Assembly (NCBI RefSeq): GCF_002000125.1
Contig: NZ_MLHH01000014.1
Location: forward strand, 62,001-126,000
Origin: Rodentibacter heidelbergensis
GTDB lineage: Bacteria > Pseudomonadota > Gammaproteobacteria > Enterobacterales > Pasteurellaceae
DNA length: 64,000 nt
Reading direction: 5' to 3'
Part shown: in pieces, positions 29,002 to 38,948 of the stretch
Numbering within the stretch: position 1 is the stretch's first letter
Layout of the letters: each line of letters opens with the position of its first letter
Notes under the pieces: model-generated
The model's database searches: none
What the model saw: only the letters and a program-made list of their open reading frames with translations
Told to the model about the DNA's origin: nothing
Made by a program: the position numbers and the translations under genes

Positions 29002-30258
29002 ATGACACAACAAAAATCCCCTTCTTTATTAGGCGGTGCTATGATTATTGCCGGTACGGCCATTGGTGCAGGTATGTTGGCTAACCCCACCTCAACCGCA
29101 GGCGTCTGGTTTATCGGCTCGCTTCTTGCGCTGATTTATACTTGGTTTTGTATGACCACTTCCGGTTTAATGATTTTAGAAGCCAATTTGCATTATCCCA
29201 CAGGGGCAAGTTTCGACACCATTGTCAAAGATCTGCTTGGCAAAGGGTGGAATGTGGTTAATGGGTTATCGGTTGCCTTTGTGCTTTATATTTTAACCTA
29301 TGCCTATATCACCTCAGGGGGTGGTATTACACAAAATTTATTCAATCAGCTGTTGAGTAGTAGCGAAAGTGCGGTTGATATTGGGCGGACTTCCGGCTCA
29401 CTGATTTTTTGCTTGGTTTTAGCGGCATTTGTCTGGCTTTCAACCAAAGCGGTCGATCGTTTTACCACAATATTAATTGGTGGGATGGTTATCGCCTTTT
29501 TTCTTTCTACCGCAGGCTTGCTCCGTTCAGTAAAAACAGAGGTTTTATTTAATACGGTGGCACAAGGCGAGCAGCAATATCTACCTTATTTATTGACCGC
29601 ACTGCCGGTGTGTTTGGTTTCCTTCGGTTTCCACGGCAATGTACCAAGCCTTGTGAAATATTATCAACGTGATGGCAATCGGGTGATGAAAGCCATTTTT
29701 ACCGGTACCGGTTTGGCGCTCATTATCTATATTCTCTGGCAGCTTGCGATTCAAGGCAATTTACCTCGTGCAGAATTTGCCCCGGTGATTGAAAAAGGCG
29801 GTGATGTTTCCGCATTACTTGAAGCATTACGCCGCTATATTGAAACGGATTATATTGCAGTCATGTTGAATTTCTTTGCTTATATGGCAATTGCCAGTTC
29901 TTTCCTTGGGGTGACATTGGGATTGTTCGACTATATCGCGGATTTATTGAAATTTGACGACAGCCTCATGGGGCGAACAAAAACCACCTTGGTCACCTTT
30001 TTACCCCCTTTGTTGTTAAGCCTCCAATTCCCTTATGGTTTTGTGATCGCCATTGGTTATGCGGGCCTGGCGGCAACCATTTGGGCGGCTATCGTGCCGG
30101 CCTTGCTTGCGAAAGCAAGCCGTCAAAAATTCCCGAATGCCACTTATCGGGTTTATGGTGGCAATGCGATGATTGGTTTTATTATCCTCTTTGGTGTGCT
30201 TAATATTGTGGCACAAGTGGGCGCTAATTTAGGCTGGTTTGCAAGTTTTATGGGATAA
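29002..30258 (+). CDS. mtr: Tryptophan-specific permease
   Basis: HAAAP-family proton symporter (418 aa, eleven predicted helices). The opening SPSLLGGAMIIAGTAIGAGM and the blocks LIYTWFCM, SGLMILEANLHYPTGASFDTI, DLLGKGWNVVNGLSVAFVLYILTYAYI (in parts) and FGFHGNVPSLVKYY follow E. coli Mtr more closely than TyrP, so tryptophan is the likely substrate. It has a promoter overlapped by a trp-operator-like palindrome. Tyrosine transport cannot be excluded. Confidence 0.85.
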   Translation: MTQQKSPSLLGGAMIIAGTAIGAGMLANPTSTAGVWFIGSLLALIYTWFCMTTSGLMILEANLHYPTGASFDTIVKDLLGKGWNVVNGLSVAFVLYILTYAYITSGGGITQNLFNQLLSSSESAVDIGRTSGSLIFCLVLAAFVWLSTKAVDRFTTILIGGMVIAFFLSTAGLLRSVKTEVLFNTVAQGEQQYLPYLLTALPVCLVSFGFHGNVPSLVKYYQRDGNRVMKAIFTGTGLALIIYILWQLAIQGNLPRAEFAPVIEKGGDVSALLEALRRYIETDYIAVMLNFFAYMAIASSFLGVTLGLFDYIADLLKFDDSLMGRTKTTLVTFLPPLLLSLQFPYGFVIAIGYAGLAATIWAAIVPALLAKASRQKFPNATYRVYGGNAMIGFIILFGVLNIVAQVGANLGWFASFMG

Positions 30259-30277
30259 TCCTCTCCCATTGCATTCT

Positions 30278-30304
30278 AAGGGCGTAGGATATACGCCCTT
30301 TTAC
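30278..30304 (+). terminator. Terminator after mtr
   Basis: AAGGGCGTA (30278-30286) is complemented by TACGCCCTT (30292-30300) with TTT following. Confidence 0.7.
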
Positions 30305-30333
30305 ATTTTGGCTTTCACCAACAGGCATTATCC

Positions 30334-31107
30334 ATGAAGAACAACACCAGCGTTTATGATAGGGAAAACTTCTTTGAGCGTTATCAACAGCTTCGCGAAA
30401 ACCCGATGAGTTTGAATGAAATCGTAGAAAAACCGACAATGCTTTCTCTTTTGCCCGATCTTCAAGGCAAAACGTTATTGGATCTTGGTTGTGGTAGCGG
30501 TGGGCATTTAGCACTTTACTTGGAGCGGGGTGCAAGAGCAGTAGTCGGAATGGATTTATCCGCCAATATGTTAAAACAAGCACAAATAGATTTAGAAAAG
30601 TGCGGTCAATTTCACAGGCGTTTTTCTTTATATCAACTTGCAATGGAAAACCTTGCGGATTTGCCTGAGGAAAATTTTGATGTCCTCACCAGCTCTTTTG
30701 CTTTTCATTATGTGCAGGATTTTCCGGCGTTGTTAATGGCGATTTTCAAAAAATTAAAACCGGAAGGAACATTAGTGTTTTCTCAAGAACACCCCATCAC
30801 TACTTGCCATAAAATGGGGGAGCGTTGGGAAAAAGATGAAAACAAACAACAGGTGGCATACCGATTGAATCATTATCGTGATGAAGGTGAGCGGGAAAGA
30901 AATTGGTTTAAACAGCCTTTTAAAACCTATCACCGCACCACTGCTACTATTATTAATCATATTATTTCGGCAGGTTTTCAAATTGAACAGATGGCCGAAC
31001 CCATGTTGGCAGATCAACCTCAATGGCACGCTGAATTTAAAGATTTACAGCATCGTCCGGTATTGCTTTTCATACGAGCAAAGAAAATGCGGCAAACCCA
31101 AAAATAA
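30334..31107 (+). CDS. Class I SAM-dependent methyltransferase
   Basis: A 257-residue methyltransferase of the UbiE/Methyltransf_11 kind. SAM-binding motif I is LLDLGCGSGGHLALYL (residues ~45-60), the acidic residue follows in VVGMDLSANML, and motif IV is VLTSSFAFHYVQDF. The substrate is not predictable. It stands alone between mtr and rpsB on the same strand, after a terminator. An uptake signal lies at 30598-30606 inside the gene. Confidence 0.8.
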   Translation: MKNNTSVYDRENFFERYQQLRENPMSLNEIVEKPTMLSLLPDLQGKTLLDLGCGSGGHLALYLERGARAVVGMDLSANMLKQAQIDLEKCGQFHRRFSLYQLAMENLADLPEENFDVLTSSFAFHYVQDFPALLMAIFKKLKPEGTLVFSQEHPITTCHKMGERWEKDENKQQVAYRLNHYRDEGERERNWFKQPFKTYHRTTATIINHIISAGFQIEQMAEPMLADQPQWHAEFKDLQHRPVLLFIRAKKMRQTQK

Positions 31108-31146
31108 ACTAGAATTTAACCGCACTTTATGGTATAAATCGCACCG

Positions 31147-31168
31147 CTCTTTTTTCCGTAAAAAAGAG
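31147..31168 (+). terminator. Hairpin upstream of the rpsB leader
   Basis: CTCTTTTTT (31147-31155) pairs with AAAAAAGAG (31160-31168). It may end the methyltransferase transcript. A TATAAA at 31133-31138 just before it could belong to the rpsB promoter, but no good -35 is seen. Confidence 0.4.
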
Positions 31169-31192
31169 TGAATTTTTAACTTAAATAACACA

Positions 31193-31277
31193 CACATATC
31201 ATTAAGGCTTCATCGGGGTGCCAAACGGTCGATGAGCTGATATGTGGAGGCTCAACCCCAAATAAAAGGAAAATATT
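31193..31277 (+). promoter_or_regulatory. rpsB leader (t44-type S2 autoregulatory element)
   Basis: A long hairpin is formed by CACATATCA (31193-31201) and TGATATGTG (31238-31246), with inner pairing of CATCG and CGATG. The loop GGGGT (31215-31219) can pair with ACCCC (31255-31259) just before the ribosome site, giving a pseudoknot. This matches the position and form of the t44/rpsB leader of gamma-proteobacteria, through which S2 represses its own operon. Assignment is by position and structure, not by alignment. Confidence 0.7.
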
Positions 31278-32003
31278 ATGGCACAAGTTTCAATGCGTGA
31301 AATGATCAACGCAGGCGTACACTTCGGACACCAAACTCGTTACTGGAACCCACAAATGAAACCTTTCATTTTTGGTGCGCGTAACGGTGTTCACATCATC
31401 AACCTTGAAAAAACCTTACCTTTATTTAACGAGGCATTAGCTGAATTAACGCGTATTGCGAGCAATAACGGTAAAATTTTATTCGTGGGTACAAAACGTG
31501 CGGCATCAGAGGCAGTGCAAGCTGCAGCATTAGACTGTCAACAATATTATGTTAACCACCGTTGGTTAGGTGGTATGTTGACTAACTGGAAAACAGTTCG
31601 TCAATCAATTAAACGTTTAAAAGATTTAGAAGCACAATCTCAAGACGGTACTTTCGACAAATTAACCAAAAAAGAAGCGTTAATGCGTAGCCGTGAGATG
31701 GAAAAACTTGAATTAAGCCTTGGCGGTATCAAAGATATGGGCGGTTTACCGGATGCATTATTTGTTATCGGTGCAGACCACGAACATATCGCAGTGAAAG
31801 AAGCCAACAATCTTGGTATCCCTGTTTTTGCTATCGTTGATACCAACTCTACACCGGCCGGTGTTGATTTTGTTATCCCGGGTAACGATGATGCGACCCG
31901 TGCAATCCAACTTTACTTAACTGCCGCTGCGGCAGCAGTAAAAGAAGGTCGTGGTAACGAAGCGGCTGTTGCAGAAGAGTTAGCCGCTGCGGATGCAGAA
32001 TAA
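31278..32003 (+). CDS. rpsB: 30S ribosomal protein S2
   Basis: A 241-residue protein starting [27 protein letters not shown] with the S2 signatures ([41 protein letters not shown]). S2 binds late to the 30S subunit near the anti-Shine-Dalgarno helix. First gene of the rpsB-tsf operon, with AAAAGGAAAA as ribosome site and a structured leader. Codon choice is strongly biased, as expected for high expression. Confidence 0.99.
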   Translation: MAQVSMREMINAGVHFGHQTRYWNPQMKPFIFGARNGVHIINLEKTLPLFNEALAELTRIASNNGKILFVGTKRAASEAVQAAALDCQQYYVNHRWLGGMLTNWKTVRQSIKRLKDLEAQSQDGTFDKLTKKEALMRSREMEKLELSLGGIKDMGGLPDALFVIGADHEHIAVKEANNLGIPVFAIVDTNSTPAGVDFVIPGNDDATRAIQLYLTAAAAAVKEGRGNEAAVAEELAAADAE

Positions 32004-32056
32004 TTCAAGTTATCAAAATAAGTCATAGCCCTTATTAATCAAAACGATTAATTGGC

Positions 32057-32086
32057 ACAGGGGCGAGAAATTGCCCCTGTATTTTT
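32057..32086 (+). terminator. Intra-operon terminator/attenuator between rpsB and tsf
   Basis: ACAGGGGC (32057-32064) pairs with GCCCCTGT (32073-32080), followed by ATTTTT. A hairpin in this spacer, also present in E. coli, is thought to reduce tsf transcription relative to rpsB. Confidence 0.75.
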
Positions 32087-32138
32087 ATCTAAAAAGTGTG
32101 GCGAAAATGACCGCACTTTCAGACAGAGGATTGGAAAA

Positions 32139-32990
32139 ATGGCTGAAATTACAGCAGCATTAGTTAAAGAACTTCGTGAACGTACCGGCGCAGGTATGAT
32201 GGAATGTAAAAAAGCATTGGTTGAAGCTAACGGTGATATTGAGTTAGCCATTGACAACATGCGTAAATCCGGTCAAGCAAAAGCAGCGAAAAAAGCAGGT
32301 CGTGTGGCAGCAGAAGGTGTTATCATCGCACGCGTTGAAGCCGGTTTCGGTGTGTTAATTGAAATGAACTGTGAAACAGACTTCGTGGCAAAAGATGCGG
32401 GTTTCTTAGGTTTAGCCAATGAAGTGGCAGATTACGCTGCAGCAAACAAAGGTACGACTATCGAGCAACTACAAGCACAATTTGAAGAAAAACGTGCCGC
32501 ATTAGTGGCGAAAATCGGTGAAAATATGACAATTCGCCGTGTTGCTTACCTTGAAGGCAATGTGATCGCGCAATACTTACACGGTGCGAAAATTGGTGTA
32601 TTAGTAGCAGGTGAAGGTTCTGCTGAAGAATTGAAAAAAGTGGCGATGCACGTTGCGGCATCTAAACCTGAATTCGTTAATCCAGAAGATGTTTCTGCTG
32701 AAGTGGTTGAACACGAGCGTCAAATTCAAATCGACATTGCTATCAATTCTGGTAAACCAAAAGAAATCGCAGAAAAAATGGTTGAAGGCCGCATGAAGAA
32801 ATTCACCGGTGAAGTGTCTTTAACCGGTCAAGCATTCGTGATGGATCCATCTCAAACTGTTGGCGACTACTTAAAATCAGTGAATACCAAAGTGACTAAC
32901 TTCATTCGTTTAGAAGTGGGCGAAGGTATTGAGAAAGTTGAAGAAGATTTCGCTGCAGAAGTGGCAAAAATCACGGGTGGCAACGCTTAA
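32139..32990 (+). CDS. tsf: Elongation factor Ts
   Basis: Guanine nucleotide exchange factor for EF-Tu (283 aa). The N-terminal domain [33 protein letters not shown] is the standard opening (given in parts [19 protein letters not shown] and [14 protein letters not shown]), and the core has the [10 protein letters not shown] exchange motif. The ATG at 32139 is chosen on this conservation; the frame open from 32052 covers the attenuator. A reverse uptake signal lies just upstream (32110-32118). Confidence 0.98.
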   Translation: MAEITAALVKELRERTGAGMMECKKALVEANGDIELAIDNMRKSGQAKAAKKAGRVAAEGVIIARVEAGFGVLIEMNCETDFVAKDAGFLGLANEVADYAAANKGTTIEQLQAQFEEKRAALVAKIGENMTIRRVAYLEGNVIAQYLHGAKIGVLVAGEGSAEELKKVAMHVAASKPEFVNPEDVSAEVVEHERQIQIDIAINSGKPKEIAEKMVEGRMKKFTGEVSLTGQAFVMDPSQTVGDYLKSVNTKVTNFIRLEVGEGIEKVEEDFAAEVAKITGGNA

Positions 32991-33332
32991 TTTGAGAGGT
33001 AATCCGATAGGGATTTAAACTCAGAAAGAGTCAGGACTAAGCTTTATTTGAGGCTTAGTCCTTTTTTATTGCAAAACTTATCCAATTGTTTCAGATATTT
33101 CAATCAACCCAAGTAATACAAGGGATCTTCGGACAATCATTCTCCCTATTTGTGGCACAAAGTTTTAATTAAATCTTGACGAAATGCATAAATTGATGAA
33201 AAATCACACGCTTGTTTTGCCTTTTCTTAACTCTTTTTTGTTATACGGGGCAAAATGTCGTACTGTGCTTTTATCGAATAAAAATCCTTGTGTAAAAGTG
33301 CGGTGAATATTTCAACATTTTCGGAGTAAAAT
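32991..33332. other. 342-bp intergenic region between tsf and yagU
   Basis: It contains the tsf terminator (33033-33068), an AT-rich stretch without recognisable genes, a lone TTGACG at 33176-33181 without a good -10, and an uptake signal at 33296-33304. No small ORF with a ribosome site or RNA gene was recognised. Confidence 0.6.
33033..33068 (+). terminator. Terminator after tsf
   Basis: AGGACTAAGC (33033-33042) is perfectly complemented by GCTTAGTCCT (33053-33062), followed by TTTTTT. Confidence 0.85.
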
Positions 33333-33956
33333 ATGTCAGGTATTTTCGTTCAAACCCCGCCAAATCGTCGCCGTTATGGTGTCGCGATTTTTGTGGGTAT
33401 TATTGCAGGTCTCATTTCCTCTTTCGTAAAATGGGGGGCAGAGCATCCATTCCCACCACGCAGTCCAATTGATTTCTTCGCTGCCGCTTGTAATGTGGAT
33501 ATCAGCGGATTAACACAAGAACAAGTATTACAAGTTTGTTCCCGTGCGTTTTTAAACCCACCACATGTTTTCTTGCGTGATTATTTAGGCATTGATCCGA
33601 CTGAAGCGGTATTTACTTTTGCCGATCATGGGTTTAACTGGATTGGTGTGACCCATATTACCTTCTCATTAGTTTTTGCGATCGGTTACTGTTTAGTGGC
33701 AGAGCGTTTCCCTAAAATTAAATTCTGGCAAGGTATTGGTGCAGGTATCATTGCTAACATCTGCGTTCACTACATTACTTTCCCAATGTTAGGTTTAACG
33801 CCTCCTGTTGCAGAATGGCCTCTCTATGAACATATTTCCGAATTAGTTGGCCATATTTTCTGGTTCTGGACCATTGAGATTATCCGCCGTGATTTACGCA
33901 ACCGTATCACAGGGCAACCGGATCCTGAAGTCCCATTGAAAAATGCGACAGAATAA
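33333..33956 (+). CDS. yagU: YagU family inner-membrane protein (DUF1440)
   Basis: A 207-residue membrane protein with about four hydrophobic helices. The opening [20 protein letters not shown], the block [18 protein letters not shown] and the ending [26 protein letters not shown] closely resemble E. coli YagU, which is linked to acid resistance by genetics; the molecular role is unknown. Ribosome site CGGAGTAAA. It is followed by a strong hairpin, so it is probably monocistronic, though it stands next to the oad operon. Confidence 0.88.
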   Translation: MSGIFVQTPPNRRRYGVAIFVGIIAGLISSFVKWGAEHPFPPRSPIDFFAAACNVDISGLTQEQVLQVCSRAFLNPPHVFLRDYLGIDPTEAVFTFADHGFNWIGVTHITFSLVFAIGYCLVAERFPKIKFWQGIGAGIIANICVHYITFPMLGLTPPVAEWPLYEHISELVGHIFWFWTIEIIRRDLRNRITGQPDPEVPLKNATE

Positions 33957-33966
33957 AAACGAAAAA

Positions 33967-33992
33967 ATATGCGGTGAGTTTTCACCGCATAT
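33967..33992 (+). terminator. Terminator after yagU
   Basis: ATATGCGGTGA pairs with TCACCGCATAT around a short loop; a T-rich stretch follows after a few bases. Confidence 0.65.
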
Positions 33993-34143
33993 TGGCTTTC
34001 TTTTTAGACCCCTTTTCATCTCCGCCTTTTTATTCGATTACGCTCTCATATTTTCTCAAAATCATCATAAAAATTCCCTTGGTCTAACGCCACTTTTCCT
34101 CATTTCTGTGAAGTATATCAAAGTTTTTTGTAGAGAAAAAAAC

Positions 34144-34160
34144 TAATATACTCAGTGTAT
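34144..34160. promoter_or_regulatory. Inverted repeat upstream of oadG
   Basis: AATATAC (34144-34150) and GTGTATT (34154-34160) form a 7-bp dyad with one G-T mismatch, 24 bp before the oadG start, a suitable position for an operator of the oad operon. The regulator is unknown. Confidence 0.3.
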
Positions 34161-34183
34161 TTTCAACATTTTGGGGAGCGATT

Positions 34184-34447
34184 ATGACAAGTTCAGAACT
34201 CATGCTTGAAGGGGTTAATTTAATGTTGGCTGGAATGGGATTTGTGATCTTTTTTCTATTCCTACTTATCTATGCTATTGAATTTGCCTCGAAAATAATC
34301 AATCGATTTTTTCCCAAAAGCGATCCCGCCGTATCATCTCAATCCAAGCAATCGGTTCAGCTGTCTGCAGGGGAGGATATTGCCCGATTACGTCCCGTTA
34401 TTGTGGCGGCAATTGCACACCATCGTCGCCAACAAGGCTTAAAATAA
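34184..34447 (+). CDS. oadG: Oxaloacetate decarboxylase, gamma subunit
   Basis: An 87-residue protein with one N-terminal membrane helix (about residues 14-36) and a charged C-terminal tail (HHRRQQ) of the kind that binds zinc in OadG. The subunit holds the alpha subunit to the membrane beta subunit. Gene order G-A-B and a 36-bp gap to oadA support the call. The ribosome site is GGGGAGCG. Confidence 0.9.
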   Translation: MTSSELMLEGVNLMLAGMGFVIFFLFLLIYAIEFASKIINRFFPKSDPAVSSQSKQSVQLSAGEDIARLRPVIVAAIAHHRRQQGLK

Positions 34448-34483
34448 TCGTTTTCATTTTATAGGCTAAGGAAGAGGTATTTT

Positions 34484-36310
34484 ATGACTGCCCAACAGAA
34501 AAAAATTGCAATTACCGATGTGGTATTGCGTGATGCCCATCAATCACTGTTTGCTACCCGTATGCGCCTTGAGGATATGCTTCCTATTGCAGCAGCATTG
34601 GATGATATTGGTTATTGGTCGTTAGAGGCGTGGGGCGGTGCAACTTTTGATAGTTGTATTCGCTTTTTAGGTGAAGACCCGTGGGTGCGTTTGCGTGAAT
34701 TGAAAAAAGCCTTACCAAAAACCCCATTACAAATGCTTTTACGAGGACAAAACCTGTTGGGTTATCGTCATTATGCCGATGATGTGGTGGATCGCTTTGT
34801 TGAACGTGCCGTCACCAATGGCATGAGTGTATTCCGTGTGTTTGATGCGATGAATGATCCACGCAATATGCAACAAGCTTTAAAAGCCGTTCGTAAGCAA
34901 GGCGGCCATGCCCAAGGAACCTTAAGTTATACCACAAGCCCCGTCCATACTTTAGATACTTGGTTGGACACCACAGAACAACTTTTAGAAATCGGTATTG
35001 ATTCCCTGGTGATCAAAGATATGTCCGGGATTTTAACGCCGATGTCTGCCTATGAATTAGTCAGTGAAATTAAAAAACGTTACGATGTTCGTCTTCATTT
35101 ACATTGCCACTCCACCACCGGTATGGCGGAAATGGCATTGCTGAAAGGTGTTGAAGCAGGCGCTGACGGTATTGATACCTCGATTTCCTCTATGAGTGGG
35201 ACTTATGGGCATCCTGCGACGGAAGCCTTGGTGGCGACCCTACAAGGTACAGGGTATGACACCGGATTGGATATTCTGAAACTGGAAAAAATTGCAGATT
35301 ATTTCCGCTCCGTTCGTAAAAAATATGCGAAATTTGAAGGACAACTAAAAGGTGTGGATAGCCGTATTTTAGTAGCGCAAGTGCCGGGCGGCATGCTCAC
35401 TAACCTTGAAAGCCAGCTCAAACAGCAAAATGCGTCAGACAAACTCGACCAAGTGTTACAAGAAATTCCACGGGTTCGTGAAGATCTCGGTTTCATTCCG
35501 CTGGTTACCCCAACTTCACAAATTGTCGGCACGCAGGCGGTGATTAACGTGTTAATGGGCGAGCGTTACAAAACCATTGCAAAAGAAACTGCAGGCATTT
35601 TAAAAGGCGAATATGGTCGTACGCCGGCGGCGGTGAATACGGCATTGCAAGCTCGGGTTTTAGAAGGAGCACAACCGATAACCGATCGTCCAGCTGATCA
35701 CCTTGCCCCGGAAATGGACAAACTCACCGCTGAAGTGAAACAGCTTGCGAAGGAAAAAGGTATTCGCTTGGCTGAAAATGAAATTGATGATGTGCTTATT
35801 GTGGCATTATTCCCTCAAGTCGGCTTGAAATTCTTAGAAAACCGTGGCAATCCTGATGCCTTTGAGCCTGCGCCAACTGCAGATCAAACCACTGAAAAAA
35901 CAGCGGAAAAACCAACCGCACTTTCCAATACCAAATCCACTGGTGCAGCGGTTTATACGGTGGAATTAGAAGGTAAAGCCTTTGTGGTGAAAGTCAGCGA
36001 GGGTGGGGATGTAACAAATATCGCTCCAACTACAGCTTCTGCTCAAACAACCCAAGCGCCTTCTACCTCACCTTCTTCATCGTCGCAATCTGCCACAGGT
36101 GAGCCGGTTACCGCACCAATGTCGGGGAATATCTGGAAAGTGGTGGCAACAGAAGGACAAACTGTCGCAGAAGGTGAGGTATTGCTCGTACTTGAAGCCA
36201 TGAAAATGGAAACGGAAATTCGTGCGGTGAAAGGCGGAATTGTTCGAAATATTGCGATAAAAGCGGGCGATACCGTCACCGTAGGTGATACCTTAATGAC
36301 CATCGCATAA
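34484..36310 (+). CDS. oadA: Oxaloacetate decarboxylase, alpha subunit (biotin protein)
   Basis: A 608-residue carboxyltransferase. The N-terminal HMGL-like TIM barrel shows [17 protein letters not shown] and [15 protein letters not shown] (metal site). A Pro/Thr/Ser/Ala linker (about 475-540) leads to the biotinyl domain with the biotinylated lysine in [11 protein letters not shown]. It moves the carboxyl group of oxaloacetate onto biotin, to be released as CO2 by the beta subunit with export of Na+. A reverse uptake signal falls in the linker (35915-35923). Confidence 0.96.
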   Translation: MTAQQKKIAITDVVLRDAHQSLFATRMRLEDMLPIAAALDDIGYWSLEAWGGATFDSCIRFLGEDPWVRLRELKKALPKTPLQMLLRGQNLLGYRHYADDVVDRFVERAVTNGMSVFRVFDAMNDPRNMQQALKAVRKQGGHAQGTLSYTTSPVHTLDTWLDTTEQLLEIGIDSLVIKDMSGILTPMSAYELVSEIKKRYDVRLHLHCHSTTGMAEMALLKGVEAGADGIDTSISSMSGTYGHPATEALVATLQGTGYDTGLDILKLEKIADYFRSVRKKYAKFEGQLKGVDSRILVAQVPGGMLTNLESQLKQQNASDKLDQVLQEIPRVREDLGFIPLVTPTSQIVGTQAVINVLMGERYKTIAKETAGILKGEYGRTPAAVNTALQARVLEGAQPITDRPADHLAPEMDKLTAEVKQLAKEKGIRLAENEIDDVLIVALFPQVGLKFLENRGNPDAFEPAPTADQTTEKTAEKPTALSNTKSTGAAVYTVELEGKAFVVKVSEGGDVTNIAPTTASAQTTQAPSTSPSSSSQSATGEPVTAPMSGNIWKVVATEGQTVAEGEVLLVLEAMKMETEIRAVKGGIVRNIAIKAGDTVTVGDTLMTIA

Positions 36311-36326
36311 GTGGTAGGTGGGAAAA

Positions 36327-37628
36327 ATGGACAGTATTATTGCATTATTTAAAGGCATGGGGATCATGCATCTGGAATGGGGGCAGGCCGTGATGATTGG
36401 TGTTAGCTTGCTTCTACTCTGGTTGGCGATCTCCAAAAAATTTGAACCGTTGTTATTATTGCCTATAGGGTTTGGCGGGCTGTTGTCCAACATTCCCGAA
36501 GCTGGAATGGCGATGAGTGCATTGGATAATCTTATCCATTCCGGCACAGCGCAGCAGCTTGCTATTGTTGCGACAAAACTTAATACCGTAGCCGACCCGG
36601 CTGCGATTAAGGAAGCGCTCAATAGTGCGTTACCGTCGCAAGTGGCAGAGTTGGAAACCTTAGCCGGTGATATGGGATATAGTGCAGGTATTCTCGCTTT
36701 ATTCTATAAAGTGGCCATTGGCTATGGTGTGGCACCGCTTGTCATATTTATGGGCGTGGGAGCAATGACGGACTTCGGCCCGCTTCTTGCCAACCCGAGA
36801 ACCTTGTTGTTAGGTGCGGCGGCTCAATTTGGTATTTTCACCACTGTATTAGGGGCATTGGCGTTAAATTGGCTTGGGATTATTTCCTTTACGCTTCCAC
36901 AAGCTGCAGCTATTGGGATTATTGGCGGTGCAGACGGCCCAACGGCGATTTATCTTACCAGCAAACTTGCCCCTGAATTACTGGGAGCCATTGCGGTGGC
37001 GGCTTATTCTTATATGGCGCTTGTTCCCTTAATTCAACCGCCAATTATGAAAGCCCTCACCACAGAGGAAGAGCGGAAAATCCGTATGGTACAACTTCGT
37101 CCTGTCAGCCAACGTGAGAAAGTGTTGTTTCCAATTATCCTCTTGTTATTGGTTGCGTTAATCTTACCGGATGCCGCACCGTTGTTAGGCATGTTCTGTT
37201 TCGGTAACTTGATGCGGGTCAGCGGAGTGGTAGATCGCTTAAGTGATACTACACAAAATGCCTTAATCAATATTACTACGATTGTTCTTGGCCTATCTGT
37301 TGGGGCGAAATTGGTGGCGGATAAATTCCTTCAACCTCAAACGTTGGGGATTTTGTTACTCGGTGTTGTCGCCTTTAGTATTGGTACGGCAAGTGGCGTA
37401 TTAATGGCAAAATTGATGAATAAGTTTAGCAAAAATAAAATCAATCCGCTTATTGGCTCTGCCGGGGTTTCTGCCGTGCCTATGGCAGCAAGGGTTTCCA
37501 ATAAAGTGGGGTTGGAAGCGGATCATCAAAACTTCTTACTGATGCACGCCATGGGGCCGAATGTGGCAGGGGTGATTGGTTCAGCTATCGCCGCCGGTGT
37601 GATGCTCAAATATATTGCCGGCATGTAA
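36327..37628 (+). CDS. oadB: Oxaloacetate decarboxylase, beta subunit (sodium pump)
   Basis: A 433-residue polytopic protein that couples decarboxylation of carboxybiotin to Na+ export. Conserved blocks: [27 protein letters not shown] (sodium-binding aspartate region), [14 protein letters not shown] and [14 protein letters not shown]. The ATG at 36327 follows TAGGTGGG; the longer frame from a GTG at 36318 would place that ribosome site inside the gene. The complex supports fermentation of citrate or other C4 acids. Confidence 0.95.
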   Translation: MDSIIALFKGMGIMHLEWGQAVMIGVSLLLLWLAISKKFEPLLLLPIGFGGLLSNIPEAGMAMSALDNLIHSGTAQQLAIVATKLNTVADPAAIKEALNSALPSQVAELETLAGDMGYSAGILALFYKVAIGYGVAPLVIFMGVGAMTDFGPLLANPRTLLLGAAAQFGIFTTVLGALALNWLGIISFTLPQAAAIGIIGGADGPTAIYLTSKLAPELLGAIAVAAYSYMALVPLIQPPIMKALTTEEERKIRMVQLRPVSQREKVLFPIILLLLVALILPDAAPLLGMFCFGNLMRVSGVVDRLSDTTQNALINITTIVLGLSVGAKLVADKFLQPQTLGILLLGVVAFSIGTASGVLMAKLMNKFSKNKINPLIGSAGVSAVPMAARVSNKVGLEADHQNFLLMHAMGPNVAGVIGSAIAAGVMLKYIAGM

Positions 37629-37640
37629 TGTTAATGCAAA

Positions 37641-37684
37641 AAAAGTGCGGTCATAAATTCTTTTGAAAATATGACCGCACTTTT
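37641..37684. terminator. Bidirectional terminator oadB/satP (inverted uptake signals)
   Basis: AAAAGTGCGGTCATA (37641-37655) is exactly complemented by 37670-37684, with T-runs on both sides, between convergent genes. The arms hold head-to-head uptake signals. Confidence 0.85.
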
Positions 37685-37705
37685 TGTTTAATCTATCGTG
37701 AGAAA

Positions 37706-38269
37706 CTATTTTTTCTCGCCTATTGGTAGTACTGTTCTACCGTAAGATTCATTTAATACTTCAGCTGCTGCTAAATAGAAGGCACAAAGCGCAGTGATTA
37801 ACCCTAAATATCCCCCGATATTCACAATGGCGTGATTGCCTGTGGCATCGCCAATGGCTAATGCGTAAAAGGTTAAGGTTAAAAAGAAGAAAATCGCTTG
37901 TAATGCACGCGGTTTTGGGAACGTTGCTAAGAACATCATTAGCGTGAATGTTCCCCAACAGCCTAGATACCAACCGACAAATTGCGCCGAGGTTTCTCCT
38001 TTAAAGAACGCCACAAATAACGCCCAAGACCACCAGAATGCGCCATAGCTGATAAATGCGGTAAATCCAAACGTGTTGCCTTTTTTAAATTCAAACATCC
38101 CGGCGATCATCTGAGCCGTACCGCCAAAAGCGAACGCCATACCGAATACTAAGCCAAGGTTTGAACTGTCAAAAATCCCCGCATTGATTAAACATAATAG
38201 CCAAGTCGTTAATGCAAAACCACATAATCCAAGGGGACCCGGATTGGCTAACCCATCTTTTGCTGACAT
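37706..38269 (-). CDS. satP: Acetate/succinate uptake transporter (YaaH/SatP family)
   Basis: A 187-residue protein with six hydrophobic helices and the family signature NPGPLGLCGFALTTWLL near the N-terminus, plus FMAFGGTAQMIAGMFEFKKGNTFG-like sequence in the middle. GPR1/FUN34/YaaH proteins are hexameric channels for acetate and succinate. Neighbouring oadGAB suggests a shared role in C4-acid and acetate metabolism, an inference from position. The ribosome site is AAGGAAAAAT. Confidence 0.9.
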   Translation of the reverse strand: MSAKDGLANPGPLGLCGFALTTWLLCLINAGIFDSSNLGLVFGMAFAFGGTAQMIAGMFEFKKGNTFGFTAFISYGAFWWSWALFVAFFKGETSAQFVGWYLGCWGTFTLMMFLATFPKPRALQAIFFFLTLTFYALAIGDATGNHAIVNIGGYLGLITALCAFYLAAAEVLNESYGRTVLPIGEKK

Positions 38270-38465
38270 AAATTTTTCCTTAATAATGTTGAGTACGAAA
38301 GTTGCGCATTATGGCGAAATCTTGCTCGGAAATAAAGAGTGAAACGAAAAAAATCTATCCATTTACAGCAAATTACGCCTGATACTGTGTTTTTATCTCC
38401 CGCATTGTTTGAAACTTAGAACTCATTTTTTGTGGTGTTACAGCGATACTAAGGGCAGAGTGGGG

Positions 38466-38484
38466 AGCTAATATACCTTAGCTT
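38466..38484. promoter_or_regulatory. Short dyad between sugE and satP
   Basis: AGCTAA and TTAGCT flank six bases in the satP-sugE spacer, which otherwise shows no gene. It has no T-tract, so operator or weak hairpin are both possible. Confidence 0.25.
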
Positions 38485-38502
38485 GGCTGTTGATGAGAAA
38501 TT

Positions 38503-38820
38503 TTAACTGGATAATTTCATTACAATCACACCGGAAACAATCAGTAAGGCACCCAGCCATCGCCCCATTGTAGAAGCATCACCTAAAAACATAACCCCAA
38601 CAACAAATGCGCCTAATGCCCCTATGCCTGTCCATATCGCATAAGCGGTTCCCATTGGAATATGTCGTTGGGCTAAAAAAAGCAATGCACCACTGCCTGC
38701 CATAAATAAAATGGCAAGCAAAATGCCTTGCCAGCGCCAGCCTTCTTGTTGAGCTAATTTCAAACCGAGTGGCCAACCTATTTCCATTAATCCTGCAAGG
38801 ATTAAATAAATCCACGCCAT
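38503..38820 (-). CDS. sugE: SMR-family exporter, SugE/Gdx type
   Basis: A 105-residue four-helix protein. The proton/substrate glutamate is in LAGLMEIGWPLGLK (helix 1), and PMGTAYAIWTGIGALGAFVVG matches the SugE/Gdx signature rather than EmrE. The Gdx branch exports guanidinium ions; others export quaternary ammonium compounds. I see no guanidine riboswitch in the upstream 130 bp. It is a single gene, with GTGAGGG as ribosome site. Confidence 0.85.
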   Translation of the reverse strand: MAWIYLILAGLMEIGWPLGLKLAQQEGWRWQGILLAILFMAGSGALLFLAQRHIPMGTAYAIWTGIGALGAFVVGVMFLGDASTMGRWLGALLIVSGVIVMKLSS

Positions 38821-38948
38821 AATATACCCTCACCTTAAGTTTAGTAAATGGAATAACCCATTGTTATCACTGAAAAATCTCGGCATTTTATAGTAAAGGT
38901 ATAACATAAGAAAAGGGGGATGAAATTTTGCAGGTTCAAGCGCTAAAT

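Noticed and set aside
30248-30643. Minus-strand ORF of 131 codons over the mtr terminator and methyltransferase start
   Set aside because: The plus strand has a clear SAM-binding methyltransferase here; the opposite frame has no motif or ribosome site.
33943-34146. Plus-strand ORF of 67 codons after yagU
   Set aside because: It starts inside the last codons of yagU, runs through the yagU terminator, has no ribosome site and resembles no family.
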